The position numbers and the translations under genes were made by a program. From Meconema thalassinum (lineage: Eukaryota; Arthropoda; Insecta; Orthoptera; Tettigoniidae): a stretch of 64,000 nt of DNA. The DNA lies in contig OX336389.2 in assembly GCA_946902985.2 (NCBI GenBank), positions 173,982,704-174,046,703 of the forward strand, given 5' to 3'. This document shows, piece after piece, positions 43,964-54,972 of this stretch (its first letter is position 1; each line of letters opens with the position of its first letter). The notes beneath the pieces are model-generated. The model was not told the DNA's origin. It saw nothing but the letters and a program-made list of their open reading frames with translations, and ran no database searches.

Positions 43964-46310
43964 GTGCGAGTCGAGGCCTCGGAAACGGCTAGGGAGGAGG
44001 CGACGCGCAGTTCTTGGTGTCCTGGGAGAGCTGTGAGAAGAAGGCTACCAGAGACTATTAAGACCGTCACAAAGATTGTGACCATAAATGTCTTGACCCT
44101 TACTGGTAAGGCAGAGGAACTAATTGAGTACATGGAGAAGGAAGATATTGCAGTGATGGGTCTGAGTAAAACAAAGTGGCGAGGAAAGGGTCAGAAGAAA
44201 CTGAGAAAAGGATTCCAATTGTATTGGAGTGGTGATGGTAGTAGTAATAGTAAAAATGGTGTAGCTATGATTCTAAGGAATGATCTGGTCCAGTATGTTG
44301 AGAAAGAAAATCAGTTTAATGATCAAATAATGAAAGTTAGATTTGGCCTCAAAAATGGGGTTCAAGATTTAATTGAGGTCTATGCACCCCAGACAGGGAA
44401 TGTGGAACAGAGTCTAGAGGAGTTCTTCGAGGAGCTAGAGGGGTGCATTGAAGGAAAGGAAGTGATGGGAATGGGAGTTTTAAATGCCAACATAGGAACA
44501 GAGACAAGGATTGGATGAAATAATTGGTCCTTTCAGTTATAGAAACAAAAATGCTGAAGGAGGGTTTTAATAGCATTTTGTGAGAGAAATGGATTAATTG
44601 TACGAAATACTTGGTTCAGAAAGAAAAAAATAGCCAAAAAAAAAAAAAAACTAGGTATGGATGGGGAGAACGTAGAACGAAAACCATGATATATATCTTT
44701 CTTATTGAGAAAGAAAATCGCCGGCAACTAATTGATGTCACAGCTATGCCTAGTGAGGATTTTGAAGGAGATCATAAAAGTTAGCAGGCAACAACGATGA
44801 GAATAAATAAAATTACAAAGTGGTAAAGAAAGAATGCCAGAAGATGGTGCAGGAAGAGAAAAAGGAGTGCCGGGAAACCTCCACAGAAACTTTGCAGGAA
44901 GATGCTAAAGGAAGCCAGAAAGTGTTGTATGGATTGCTGGAAAGCAGCGAAGATACAAAATTTGTGAAGACTGAGGCAGGACAGGATTTGACTCAGAGAA
45001 GAAATACTGAAAATAATGGGAAAACTATTTTGACACATTACTGAATGTCAAATTCAAAGCATTGATAGAGGAAAGAAAGAAGGATGAAAGGACTGTAGAA
45101 ATTCAAAGTGAAGATATAACAATGTTAAGAAATAGAAAGTGCCATAAAGAAGATGATAAGTGAGAAAGCAACAGGAGTGGATGAAGTAGCTATAGAGATG
45201 ATTAAGCCAGCTGGACCCAAAGGGATGCAATGGTTGTACAGACTATTTCGGGTGATATGGAAAAATAAGGAAGTACCAGAAGAGTGGGGTAATCTAATAA
45301 TTCCAGTCTTCAAGAAAGGAGATAAAAAAGACAGTAACAACTACAGAGGAATCACCCTCATCTCACATTTTGCAAAGGTATTTGAAAGGATACTCTAGGG
45401 TCGACTGAGGATGGTAGTGGAAAAGGAAATGGAATAAGAACAATATGGATTTCGAAGAGACAGATCAACTTTTATCTTATTTTTACAATGTGGAACATGA
45501 TGGAGAAAAGGTGGGAATACAGGAAGGATTTGGTTATAACCTTTATAGATATTGTGAAGGCATATGATAGTGTGCCAAGACAACTGGTTTGGGATGCACT
45601 GATAAGGAAGAAAGTAGGTAGAGTTGAAGTGAAAATGATAAAAGCCATGAATCGTCAGTGTGTTAGTAGCGTGAAGACCAAGATTGGATATCAAACGGGT
45701 TCAATGTAGAAACCGGTCTCCGACAAGGGAGTGTATTGTCCCCTATACATTTCCTCACAGTCATGGATGGAATCCATAAACAAGTGAAACGGAGAATGGG
45801 AAGTAAAGGGACTAATGCCTTCCTTTTTTCTGACGAGTCTGATGACATAGTGATATGGGGGGACGATGAATTGGAAGTCCAGGAACAAGTTAATGTTTGG
45901 TACCAGGAGATAGAAGAGCATGGAATGAAAATCAGTGTGGAGGAGAGCCAGATGGTAGTGATGACAAGAAATGTGCGAGATGGTAGGGGGGAATATTGCA
46001 GTAGATGGAAAACCATTATAAGTTGTAAAGAGCTTCAAATACTTAGGGAGTGTCCTCATAGATGACGGAGGGATGAGTGAGGAAATTGGTAAGAAGATCC
46101 AACAAGTTAATGGGTTTCATCACAGTATAAGGGGTCCTCATAGATGATGGAGGGATAAGTGAGGAAATTGGTAAGAAGATCCAACAAGTTAATGGGTTTT
46201 ACCACAGTATAAGGGGTCTGGTGTGGAGCAAGGAGTTTCCCAAGAAATGTAAAAATCTTCTATTCATTATATTACACACTTATATTGACGTATGCAGCAG
46301 GCACGTGGAA
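43964..46310 (+). pseudogene. RTE-D endonuclease/reverse transcriptase, broken
   Basis: The first frame 43964-44518 carries VTINVLTLTGKAEELI, IAVMGLSKTKWRGKGQKKLR, NGVAMILRNDL, LIEVYAPQTGNVEQS and VMGMGVLNANIGTE. After a frameshift: NGLIVRNTWFRKKK, then an A-run at 44636-44650. RT pieces are ATGVDEVAIEMIKPAG, GNLIIPVFKKGDKKDSNNYR, motif A LVITFIDIVKAYDSVPRQLV, LRQGSVLSPIHFL and a catalytic region reading FSDESDDIVIWG, in which the usual FADD has become SDESDD by insertion. An 82-bp tandem duplication (46052-46215) follows. The protein ends at LTYAAGTWN. Inactive. Confidence 0.9.
46052..46215. repeat. 82-bp tandem duplication inside RTE-D
   Basis: GTCCTCATAGATGACGGAGG at 46052 recurs at 46134 (GTCCTCATAGATGATGGAGG), and the whole ~82-bp unit is repeated with a handful of differences. 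As 82 is not a multiple of three it shifts the frame, so it arose in or contributed to the dead copy. Confidence 0.9.
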
Positions 46311-46316
46311 TCTTCT

Positions 46317-47466
46317 CATACGGCTAATATATGACGTGAGTTTTTCATAAATTGTTCACGTTTCTCTATATTTTAACATATTTTTACGAATTTTTACAGT
46401 TTAGAATCTCATCGAGGTTTTATTTTACCTATAGGACGCAAAGACCAATACCTCCATTTGTTGATCCAGTTAAGCCATGCACAATACGGCAGCAGAATAA
46501 TTGTCAAATAGATATGACAGCAGAAGATATATTTCACATTTTATAATGTACACCATATAGCAATTATGAAGAATTTGTGTTTTATTACTATGTTTTAGAA
46601 AACTTTTATTGTACAAAGAATAATGAGTAACTTGCAGTGATTGATTTTAGATTGGCACTTGCTTTGTAACACACAAGGCTGATTCAATGTTTTATTTAGT
46701 GTAGGCTAGTGCAATAACATTGGCTGAAGAATGGGTCGAAACATGTACCAATAAGTTATAAAAATTAAAAGTATTGATTTGACAGACATTTGTGTAATAA
46801 CATATTTTAAATTTGGTAACGTCAATACGGACCAATAAAATTATTCCAGATTGAACAATCGTTGCTGAAACTTTAAGGAGCACTCAAATGTCTCCGAAGT
46901 CAACATCGTTGGGCAAGAAACTGTGCCCAGGTATTAGGAATTTCATTCGAACGGTTTCTAATGTTGGATGTAAAGCCAGGACACTCATCATAAGAACAAG
47001 CTTTATGTTTCTGTTCTGCCCCTCCCCCACAAGAATAAGACCAAAATATTACATGTTTCTTTCCCTCGTATACATTTGCCATGAGGTGTTGTTGGAGACA
47101 AGACCCACGATCAGCTTTCTCTTCTACCCAGACATAGCACTAACCTATATTTGAATCCACATCATGAACTCCACAGATGTACAGCCACAATAAGCGTTTG
47201 TATAATATAATATTAGTGGAGATTCTTGGCAGAGGTAGAGTCCGCTGGAGGTCAAATGTCACAACCGCTAATTTCTATATTCAGCAGCACGCTTCATATC
47301 ATTCTTCATTTCTGGATTTGCCATTTCTTACAATCTTGAAGGATCTCCAGTTGTTCCTTTAGGTGAAGCGAATCCATATAACCTTTCAGTTGAGCATTCA
47401 AAGAACCGCAAATATTAGAGGTGTTTCATCCCTTCCTTGGTCTACTCTCATTTTGGAGTGACGTCT
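46317..47466. other. Intergenic with a second copy of the GGTTCGAAACATGTAC-type repeat
   Basis: At 46725-46840 the motifs GGGTCGAAACATGTACC, GTATTGATTTGACAGA and GTCAATACGGACCAA occur in the same order as at 12340-12480. The remainder is AT-rich; frames at 46888-47154 show no family features. Confidence 0.5.
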
Positions 47467-48104
47467 TTAACCTCTTAACTGGGTATTTTTGAGCGCTTGG
47501 TGTAACCTGCCATGTGCATTATTTCCAGCCAATTGTTACGACAGAATAGGCGGAAAGGTTAGCGGGAATATTAGCAATAATAATGTTGTGTTGAAGTATA
47601 ATGAAGGAATTTTAATGTATTAGGATTAATTTTAGAGACCTTTTAACCATTTTTACAGTAACTACAAGGTCATTTACCTGATTAGAACTTCAATGTTTTT
47701 CAAATGGTGGTCTATAATACATACAAGAAAGGAATGCCAATCAATTGCATATCATGTTATTGAATTTCAGACATTTTGGACCATTATTACATTAACTAGA
47801 GGGTCACTGACATGAACTTCCATGTTCTGTCCGAATGAGGGTTTACACAACAGAAATAGGGTTCTTGACCAAATAGATATTCTGAACCATCTTCACAAAT
47901 TACTTATCATGCTAGTATCATTCTGATACATTCCACATTAACTTCAAGGTCATTCACCTGACTAGAGCTGAAGAGTTTTGTCAGTATTGAAAATCTTGAA
48001 ACAAGGTGCAGCACTAAGTCCTTTCTCACAATCAGGGCACCATTGACTCTTTCTTCTTTCCATTCATCCAACACACTACACATCTTCTAGTGGGTGTCTT
48101 CTTC

Positions 48105-48540
48105 GATGTATCTGGAACAAACCACGCTCTGCTACCACCACTAGCTCCAGAATAAATGAATTTCTGACGTGAAACACTGCGTGGCAGAAAAGGTTGAAAT
48201 CCATCAATCACTTCGTCTTGATATGATTCGTCGTATTTTTCTTCTTCTTGATTCTCATTCCCAGAACCACCTTCATCTGTATCAAACCACTCATTTTCAG
48301 ATTCCTCAGAAGATGTACCTTTTTCGATGTACCTGGAAAAAACTACGCTCTGCTACCACCACTAGCTCCAGAATAAATGAATTTCTGACGTGAAACACTG
48401 CGTGGCAGAAAAGGTTGAAATCTATCAATCACTTCGTCTTGATATGATTCATCGTATTTTTCTTCTCCTTGATTCTCATTCCCAGAACCACCTTCATCTG
48501 TATCAAACCACTCATTTTCAGATTCCTCAGAAGATGAATC
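48105..48540. repeat. ~221-bp tandem duplication within the piggyBac remnant
   Basis: AATAAATGAATTTCTGACGT occurs at 48151 and again at 48372, and the flanking ~215 bp match with few differences. The two units differ at a codon that is a stop in one (TAG) and Trp in the other (TGG) on the minus strand. Confidence 0.9.
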
Positions 48541-48731
48541 ACAGAGGTGCCAACTTTTGAAGTGGGTTATCAGTAATCCCTTATATTGCCCCCCCCCCCC
48601 TCCGCTTCAAACATTTTCATGTCAAATCCAAAGCACGCTCCCTTCTCGATAAAGACACCACCTTTGCCCTACCCAGAAGCATCCTTTAGTAAAGAATATC
48701 ATATTACACAATAACATTTGCACATTGCCTG

Positions 48732-49169
48732 CTAGTTCTGTGATAAAAAAAAATCCTTGTAGCTTGTTTTGCACCCAGTAGCTGCTTTTCTGTTAAAGTT
48801 TTCTTGTAACATACTTCCCCCTGTGATGACATTTTCGTCTTCTGAATCATGAGCGATTCCATTGTAGATGTGCGTAATGTAGGTCTGAATTATCTGATTT
48901 TTCTGAATAACACTGAGCATTCTTTCTTTGGGAGAGTTACTATGAGGTACACTTAATATTGCAAATACCATATTACTTAAGGTTTTACACTTTAACTGTC
49001 CACTTTCAGTTGTAACCTCAGCAATGTTGCCCCAGTTGGCATCAATTCCAGGTCCTTGTAAAATATATTCAGGGAAAGTATCACACTGATAAACAGCAAA
49101 TTCCTCTTCAAGTTTGTCATGTTCACCTTCCTTGACCAAACTTGGTAACATTGTGGGGTTTGAAGCCAT
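48732..49169 (-). pseudogene. hAT transposase C-terminal dimerisation region
   Basis: The open frame reads KEGEHDKLEEEFAVYQCDTF, DANWGNIAEV, LSNMVFAILSVPHSNSPKER and MLSVIQKNQ. EEFxxYQ, then W and xxPHSNxxxERxxSxIxKxxT, is the signature of a group of hAT transposases whose C-terminus mediates dimerisation. In this group the residue block is usually SERxFS; here KERMLS has replaced it. Upstream catalytic blocks were not found in the element, so it is a C-terminal remnant. Confidence 0.8.
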
Positions 49170-49192
49170 TTTTTCAGTGTTGCCTTAGTAAA

Positions 49193-49331
49193 CAAGAGTT
49201 TAGTGCTTTTCAGTCGGTCAACACGTATGTGCCCAAAAGAGCTGGGTTATGCCCTAATCCTGAAATAAATTACATGAGATTAATACATTTAATTTATTCG
49301 TGTTGACCGACTGAAAAGCACTAAACTCTTG
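49193..49331. repeat. Perfect 33-bp inverted repeat (hairpin or micro-MITE)
   Basis: The arms 49193-49225 and 49299-49331 are exact reverse complements, beginning CAAGAGTTTAGTGCTTTTCA, around a 73-bp spacer. It lies just upstream of the hAT C-terminal frame. The perfection contrasts with the decay around it, so it is a young insertion or a maintained structure. Confidence 0.9.
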
Positions 49332-49404
49332 CAAACTTGGTAATCTTTTAACAAAATAATCAAGAGATGAATAGGAAACCTTCATTCTAAGATAAATATT
49401 GAGA

Positions 49405-50020
49405 TGTTACACGATCGGCGCCTGTCTCAACCGTTTGATGAGATTCCCGTACTTTTCACGATAGAACACAGAGAAAAATCGTGATTTACATAATTGGAGT
49501 CACTTTTAGTCGATCGACGAGATTTCCATTGTCCTTAAGGTGGGCACGGGAAGGCAATCGGCGCCGCTTTCTGTACGTTTGACAAGAATCCAGTTGTTCT
49601 CGTCATCGAATGCGGAGAAATGTCGCGATGTATTGCAATCGCTGCCGCTTTCGGCCGTTTTATGAGAATCACGATGGCCTCGCGGTTGGTCACTGAGAGC
49701 GCATTACTATGTAATCGGCGCCGCACCCGGCCGTTCAACGATTCTCTGCCTGTCTATCTGTCCTGGCAGAATGGCTGAGGCAAGCTCGAGGTTGGGCATG
49801 GTTAAAATTCACGAGCGGTTTTGGACGTTATACGGTCATGGGAAAAGTGGCGAGTAGGTTTCGGAATGTTTCGTGATGGCTGCCCAATCACCTTTGACAG
49901 GATTCCTGCAGTCCTCGTGGTCACAAGTTCATGATTGGGCACCGGTTTAATGATTTTACGCAACTGGCGTCGATCTCGGTCCATTTCACGAGATTCCGCA
50001 GGCAAGTCGTGCGGTCGGCC
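49405..50020. repeat. Degenerate ~75-bp repeats with ATCGGCGCCG core, inside hAT
   Basis: The core ATCGGCGCC or a close variant recurs at about 49412, 49558, 49638, 49714 and, separately, 50631. Each is followed by a variant of CCGTTTGATGAGATTCCCG and then by a TCGCGATG-like segment. Weaker units fill 49490, 49800, 49885 and 49965. They are GC-rich compared with the surroundings and carry many CpG. Placed between the transposase remnant and the right terminus, they look like subterminal repeats, which in hAT elements can bind transposase. Confidence 0.75.
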
Positions 50021-51251
50021 GACCGTCCGAGCATGTGAGTTTGGAGGATGACCGTTCGAAGTAGGTATCGAATATTACAAATTATTCTGAGAGGATTGCA
50101 TGAATAATACGACAAGACGGCACAATTTCTTTCGAATCACGAATTATAGGCTACAAGTTATACACATTTTCGAGATAACCGGTTAGATGATCCGATGGTA
50201 CCAGAGTTCGAAGGAAAAATCGACATAACGGAACTTCGAATTAAGAATACTGGATGTCGCAAATTTTCGAGAAGGATAGATTTTTAAAATATATGTATTC
50301 GAAGCTTTTTCGCGATTTTTTTTAACTGTTTCATTTCGCAAGATTGCGACATTAAATTATTTCGCGTTATTTCTGGACTTCAATTTGGGATAGTCTCCAA
50401 ATGTAGAGGTCAATAACAGAAATGAGAGGTTTCTGTTTAGTTTCGGGAAGTATTCGCGAATAAACGACTCGCGGAAAGTCAAGTTTTTTAATAATACAGA
50501 AAAAAGATTTCACACAAAACTAAAACTGTTCTTGATGCCGAAAATATACGTTGGACCGTTGTATACCACTCGAGGTATCCTCAGTATGCATTTCCTTCAG
50601 GTCGGACACGGGGAGATATAGCTTAAGCAATCGGCGCCGCTTGCGTGAAACTTGCTCCATCGTAATCTGTGAGCCTAATGGCGCGAGTTTAAATGATTTA
50701 AACCGACCTCGGCAGACATAAAAATTAGATACTTTTCGTTAATTTCGTCACCTGTTTGTAAAATTAGCTACTCTTTCGTGACCGGTAGACACCCTGTAAA
50801 TTTTCTTTTTTTTTTCTTCATATAATGTCACTTTTCCGTAATATTTTCCCCTTTGACCGTAATGCCGTAATCGTGAGGTGAAATCCGTAATAATTACGGA
50901 CAATCCGTAAGAGTTGGCACCTCTGGAATCACCACAATCATTCTCCAGGTGTTGAATAATCTGGTCTTCATCGAGCGCATCGAACTTCCGCTTTGAACCA
51001 GACGTTGCCATGCTTAGCGGCCCACTAACGACAGAGGGAAGAGTAGCACCACACAACAAGAAAATACAAACAAACAAGATACAGGAGGCGGGAAATGTCA
51101 TAACTGCTGCCAAAACGTCAATTTTTTCAAAACCTTGTCAAGCCCAGGAGACGTTAGCGGTAAAAGATAGAGTACGTATATATCCGTCATGCCCATTAAA
51201 TTATAACATTCAACATACGAATATATACGTCATACCCAGTTAAGAGGTTAA

Positions 51252-51790
51252 TGAGGGTGATTCAACGATTGCTATGGAATCATTGGCACTTTCAATTTAC
51301 AGCTTCCACACTATTAACAGAGTTGACTGTTTCTGTGACAGGGTGATTACAAAATATCACTTCAGAAGTGGTTTGACAGTTCCCTACCATACATTGATCT
51401 ACACACAGTCCGCCTTCTCTCAATAAAGAAACAAACCAACATAGGCTACTAACCAGCTTGCCAGCTAATATTCAACGACAGTAAAACATTGTGGGATGTC
51501 ACTTAGCCGGATGTTACAGAACGCCATAGCAATTTTGGTGAATACATTCTTTCAATAAGGCGGATAGACAGTTGATGCAAATCTTGTATCCCCGCATTAT
51601 GAGAATGGTGCTTACGTTTTTCCAACTGTGTAAATTCAAACGGAGCTCCAAGAGTCATCGAGCAGTTAGTTAGACCCCTTAGTCGATAGATGGTGTTAGT
51701 ATTCAGTTTTTCGAGAATTGTCGCTTAGCCGGTTGATGCATAACATCGTCTAATTGAGCAATTATTTTCAATTCTGTTGAATGAATGTTA
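51252..51790. other. Intergenic, nothing identified
   Basis: AT-rich spacer between the piggyBac and a SINE. No terminal repeats or coding similarity noticed. Confidence 0.5.
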
Positions 51791-52043
51791 ACACTACACT
51801 CAATAATAATAATGTTAGTGGTTTTATGTCCCTTTTAACTATTCTGGCTTTTAGAGACACCAGGGTGCTGGAATTTTGCCCCGAAGGGGATCTTTAACAT
51901 GCCAGTAAATCTACTTGAGACGGCCCCCTCGCATTTATGCACCCTCAAATTCCAGCCGACTATGCCAGGATACGAACTTGCAACCGTGGGCCCAGCAAGC
52001 GAGAACATTACCGCTGAGCCACACAGCCAGACACTACACTCAA
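51791..52043 (-). mobile_element. tRNA-derived SINE, minus strand, 13-bp target duplication
   Basis: The body is 51804-52030. ACACTACACTCAA is duplicated at 51791-51803 and 52031-52043. On the minus strand it begins with TGGCTGTGTGGCTCAGCGG (A-box-like), then GGTTGCAAGTTCGTATCC (B-box-like, 51985-51968), a body with AGTAGATTTACTGGCATG, and a TAA-rich tail (ATTATTATTA). This is a third SINE type in the window. Confidence 0.93.
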
Positions 52044-52959
52044 GAGGTTAGCCATGAATAGGGAAGAATCTGAATAAATGAAAACTAAAAAAAAAAAAAA
52101 AAAAACTAATTGGTACTAGCTATACTCCAAAAGAGTTTTAAGAAGCTCATGAAATTTTTGGAATTCACTTACTTGAATTTCATTGTCCTCCTTTCCTTGG
52201 AAGCTACATGAAAACTGACAGAAGCTATGTTAGCCTTTAACAAACTTCATGAGCCATCTAAAGATGGCACATTAAACATAAACAGTATAACCTCATCATT
52301 TGTTTTTCAAGCTGATACAATTTTGTTACAGCCTTGTTAAATCCCTATGCTTTTTGCAAATGATTTTCATAGGTTTTTGGTCTCACACTCATACTCCCAT
52401 ATTTATAAGTTCCCACAGATATAGTTCATATTATATATTGAAATATATATTCAACAAGTGCTGCTGTCAGCAATTGCTGTGATGACAATCACTGCACACG
52501 TTGTACCTTTCCAGGAAACATACCTTGAACATGAAACAAATCAAAGTGCATTGTGATGGTCTAGGCATGTTACTCTGTACAATATGTAGGACCATTAAGA
52601 GTATTGAAACAATTTAAACATTCAATTAGTTAAATGAGCCATCAAATGAGCAGCTAGACTTGATAATAACAATTTTCCTGTCTCATTAGAGTGGCTGAAG
52701 AACTTCCAGTTGAGACATGGCATTTACAACAGGAGAAAAAGCACTAAAGGATGAGGACTCTGATACGGCGAAGTCCCTACAAGAATTAATGAAGCATGCC
52801 TTTTTTTTAATTAGATGCTCAACAAAAAGGACAAAATTGTTATTGAGGGAAGCACAGTACAGAACAAGTCACTGGACTGGTAAGGTGAAACTACTGCATC
52901 TCACCATAAGCAAATTCATTAAACCCAGATGTTTTAAGAAGTTTAAGATGCTTCACATG
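52044..52959. other. Intergenic; A-run at 52088-52107
   Basis: AT-rich, with a ~20-bp A-run. The frame 52717-52983 has no recognised family and runs into the hAT terminus. Confidence 0.5.
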
Positions 52960-53396
52960 ATATACACCAGTGGCGGCTCGTAGATGAAAAATCAGGTGAA
53001 GAGTGAAACTCTAATTTCAGTAGTGCTTGATTGCTTTTGTGAATATTGACATTTTTTTTTTTCGTATTTTAATGCTAAAATATCTACTCGGTCGTCCTGA
53101 AAATGATTTTTATGGTTTCTCATTTTCACCACCAGGCATATGTCGGGACGGTTCCTTTCAATAGATCCATGGCCGATTTCCTTCCAAAATCCCTTCCCTG
53201 CAAAGAAAATGCATGGCAATTGCCTGCATTAATAGAATTAATATAATTCCTTAAAGTTCCCACGAGTTACAGTAAAGTTTAAAGTTCATAGGAACTCTCT
53301 TCTAGAGGTTATGACGAGAGTGAGACCTCAAGTATAGAACAACTCCAATTACAAGCCTATTTAAAGTCACATTCTCATTATATCTAAGTCCACATA

Positions 53397-54317
53397 CAGT
53401 GCTTGCAGAAAGTTTAGGGACAGGTCTAAATTTCGTTTGATGCACATTTGTCCCTAAAGTAATAACATTTCAGGCATTGTATTACATGATGTTATTAGAC
53501 ATCTATATGAGGGGTTTTCATTGAAAATTTCACTGCTCTAGCTCTAATACTTTTGGAGATGGAATGCTTTACCTTTCGTAAACAGGGCTAAAATACTGTT
53601 TTTCCTACTAATAAAATATTTTCATTCTCAAAAACTGCTAATCCTACAACTATGAAATCTTTACTGCTGTTTTACTACAATATAGCAATCATAAACATAA
53701 ACATGCAACCTATGTAAAGAAATTACTACTCATTTGATGGCCTCTCAATTAAACTTTCTTCCCCGGTAATTTTGGCGGCAAAATTGGTCAATTTCGTTCC
53801 ATGATAACTTCCGATTGGCAACATTTCGAGAAAGTACCCACAGCCGATCCATCACAAACAAGACACGGAGAAAACAACTGTGTAGTGAGAATAGCTCGAA
53901 GTGTTTCCAATCGCAAGTTATCGCGAAACGAAATTGACCAATTTTGCCTCCAAAATTACCGTACTGGGGAAGAAAGTTTATTTGAGAGGCGACCAAATAA
54001 GTAGTATTTTCCCCAGGTTGTTATTGTTATGATTGCTATAAAGTAGTAAAACAGCAGTAAAAATTTCATAGCAGTAGGACTAGCAGTTTTTGAGAAAGAA
54101 AACATTTTAGTAAGAAAAACAGTTTTTTTAGCCTTGTTTACAAAAAAAAATCCGCCTCCAAAAGTATTAGACCTAGAGCAGCGAAATTGTAAATGAAAAC
54201 CCCTCATATAGATGACTAATAATATCAAGTAAAACAATGACTGAAATGCTGTTACTTTAGGGACAAATATGCATCAAACGAAATTTAGACCTGTCCCTAA
54301 ACTTTCTGCAACCACTG
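53397..54317. mobile_element. Fold-back Tc1-like element, ~425-bp inverted arms
   Basis: The termini are CAGTGCTTGCAGAAAG (left) and, reversed, CAGTGGTTGCAGAAAG (right), flanked by TA at 53395-53396 and 54318-54319. The arms 53397-53828 and 53893-54317 match closely around a ~65-bp centre. Each arm's inner end encodes, inward, a piece of the Tc1 DNA-binding region: RIARSVSNRKLSRNEI on one side and its counterpart VLSRNVANRKLSWNEI on the other. Two copies of a transposon end are therefore joined head to head. Confidence 0.92.
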
Positions 54318-54540
54318 TAGTCTTGCATTTTCTCTCAAGGCATCAGATAACGTGTTAGTGTTTCTTTTGAGTGTTCTAATCTGTAACTTGCACTTTAAAT
54401 GTTCCTCTCTGTCTTTGTGTTTGTTCAACCCGTGCATAGGCCTTATGTTTTGGAAATCATCGAAAGTTGTTGATTCCACACACCACATTTGTTACTAAAA
54501 AGTAAGCAAGGCTAACAGAAAAGGTTGTTTTTAAGAATAC
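54297..54540 (-). pseudogene. hAT transposase N-terminal fragment (TTF/DUF4371 type)
   Basis: The minus-strand frame reads STTFDDFQNIRPMHGLNKHK, DREEHLKCKLQIRTLKRN, NTLSDALRENARLQ. The pattern GFDDFxNIxxxLxxHxxSxEH ... IxDAL-ENxRLxRLQ is the TTF zinc-finger to DUF4371 junction of ZMYM1-like hAT proteins. The frame ends exactly at the fold-back Tc1 (54317). Sequence left of the Tc1 shows no continuation that I can recognise. Confidence 0.7.
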
Positions 54541-54958
54541 AACTACTGCACAAGCATGTGAACTGCTCGAACCAAGATCCCTTGCAATGAAGGCTATAAG
54601 ATTTGCCGGTTTTCTTAATATCTTTTTAGTGCACAGTTCTATTAATTAATTTGGCCGTCCACAATTTAATAACTCCCCTTTGTCTTCGTCTTTCCACCTA
54701 CCGTACTGAAGGGAATTTCTAATAAAAGTAATACCGTGTCTTTCACTGGAAATATTATTACACTAAAAGCCATCAACTTTCATCAACAACAGGGTATAAA
54801 TAAATACTATTTATTGGGAAAATAAATACAAGCTTCAGCATAAAAGATAAGAAGCCTGACGCAATGCCAACTTTCAACAACTGGACTTGACGTATTGCCT
54901 TGGAGACACAGCAACGTCTTCACTCTACTGTCTAACGGCATGTAATGACCGATGTCAG

Positions 54959-54972
54959 GTTGCCATGGCAAC
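54959..54972. promoter_or_regulatory. Perfect RFX X-box palindrome, possible
   Basis: GTTGCCATGGCAAC fits the RFX factor consensus GTNRCC-RGYAAC in both directions. It lies upstream of the hAT N-terminal fragment in the minus-strand sense, where that element's promoter would be. Whether it is functional is unknown; a chance or ancestral transposon motif is equally possible. Confidence 0.4.

Larger units (their letters stand above)
43946..46316 (+). mobile_element. RTE-clade LINE (RTE-D), 3'-truncated
   Basis: A fourth RTE lineage, nearer to RTE-B than to RTE-A in its endonuclease. The 5' boundary is only estimated, next to the 5' end of the oppositely oriented CR1-like element. The element stops within the C-terminal region (TYAAGTWN near 46290-46310), with no 3' UTR or tail. 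Retroposition normally loses 5' ends, so a later deletion removed the 3' end. Confidence 0.8.
48535..50932 (-). mobile_element. hAT transposon inserted in the piggyBac
   Basis: The body is 48543-50924 with 13-bp terminal repeats AGAGGTGCCAACT at both ends. The 8-bp flanks TGAATCAC (48535-48542) and GGAATCAC (50925-50932) agree at seven positions. The piggyBac frame rejoins across it (NDCGDS then SSEESE). The left part encodes an hAT C-terminus; the right ~1.5 kb is non-coding and carries subterminal repeats. Confidence 0.88.
47990..51011 (-). pseudogene. piggyBac transposase, N-terminus joined to C-terminal Cys-rich domain, hAT-split
   Basis: ATG at 51011 starts MATSGSKRKFDALDEDQIIQ, HLENDCGDS. 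The hAT interrupts, and from 48534 downwards the frame continues SSEESENEWFDTDEGGSGNE and DEVIDRFQPFLPRSVSRQ: the acidic N-terminal region of piggyBac transposases. A tandem duplication repeats this segment; one copy ends in a stop (SGGSRA*), the other reads on through TSKKTPTRRCVVCWMNGKKK and then KGLSAAPCFKIF, the C-terminal Cys-rich DNA-binding domain. The DDD catalytic core is missing. Same architecture as the unrelated deletion at 23824-24252. Confidence 0.8.
47467..51251 (-). mobile_element. piggyBac element with TTAA ends, internally deleted and split by hAT
   Basis: The body is 47471-51247 between TTAA at 47467-47470 and 51248-51251. Both ends read CCTCTTAACTGGGTAT inwards. The transposase is on the minus strand, N-terminus near 51011, C-terminal zinc domain near 48080-47990. 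A 2382-bp hAT lies inside (48543-50924) and a ~221-bp tandem duplication at 48105-48540. Without the hAT the element is about 1.4 kb, far short of an autonomous piggyBac. Confidence 0.93.
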
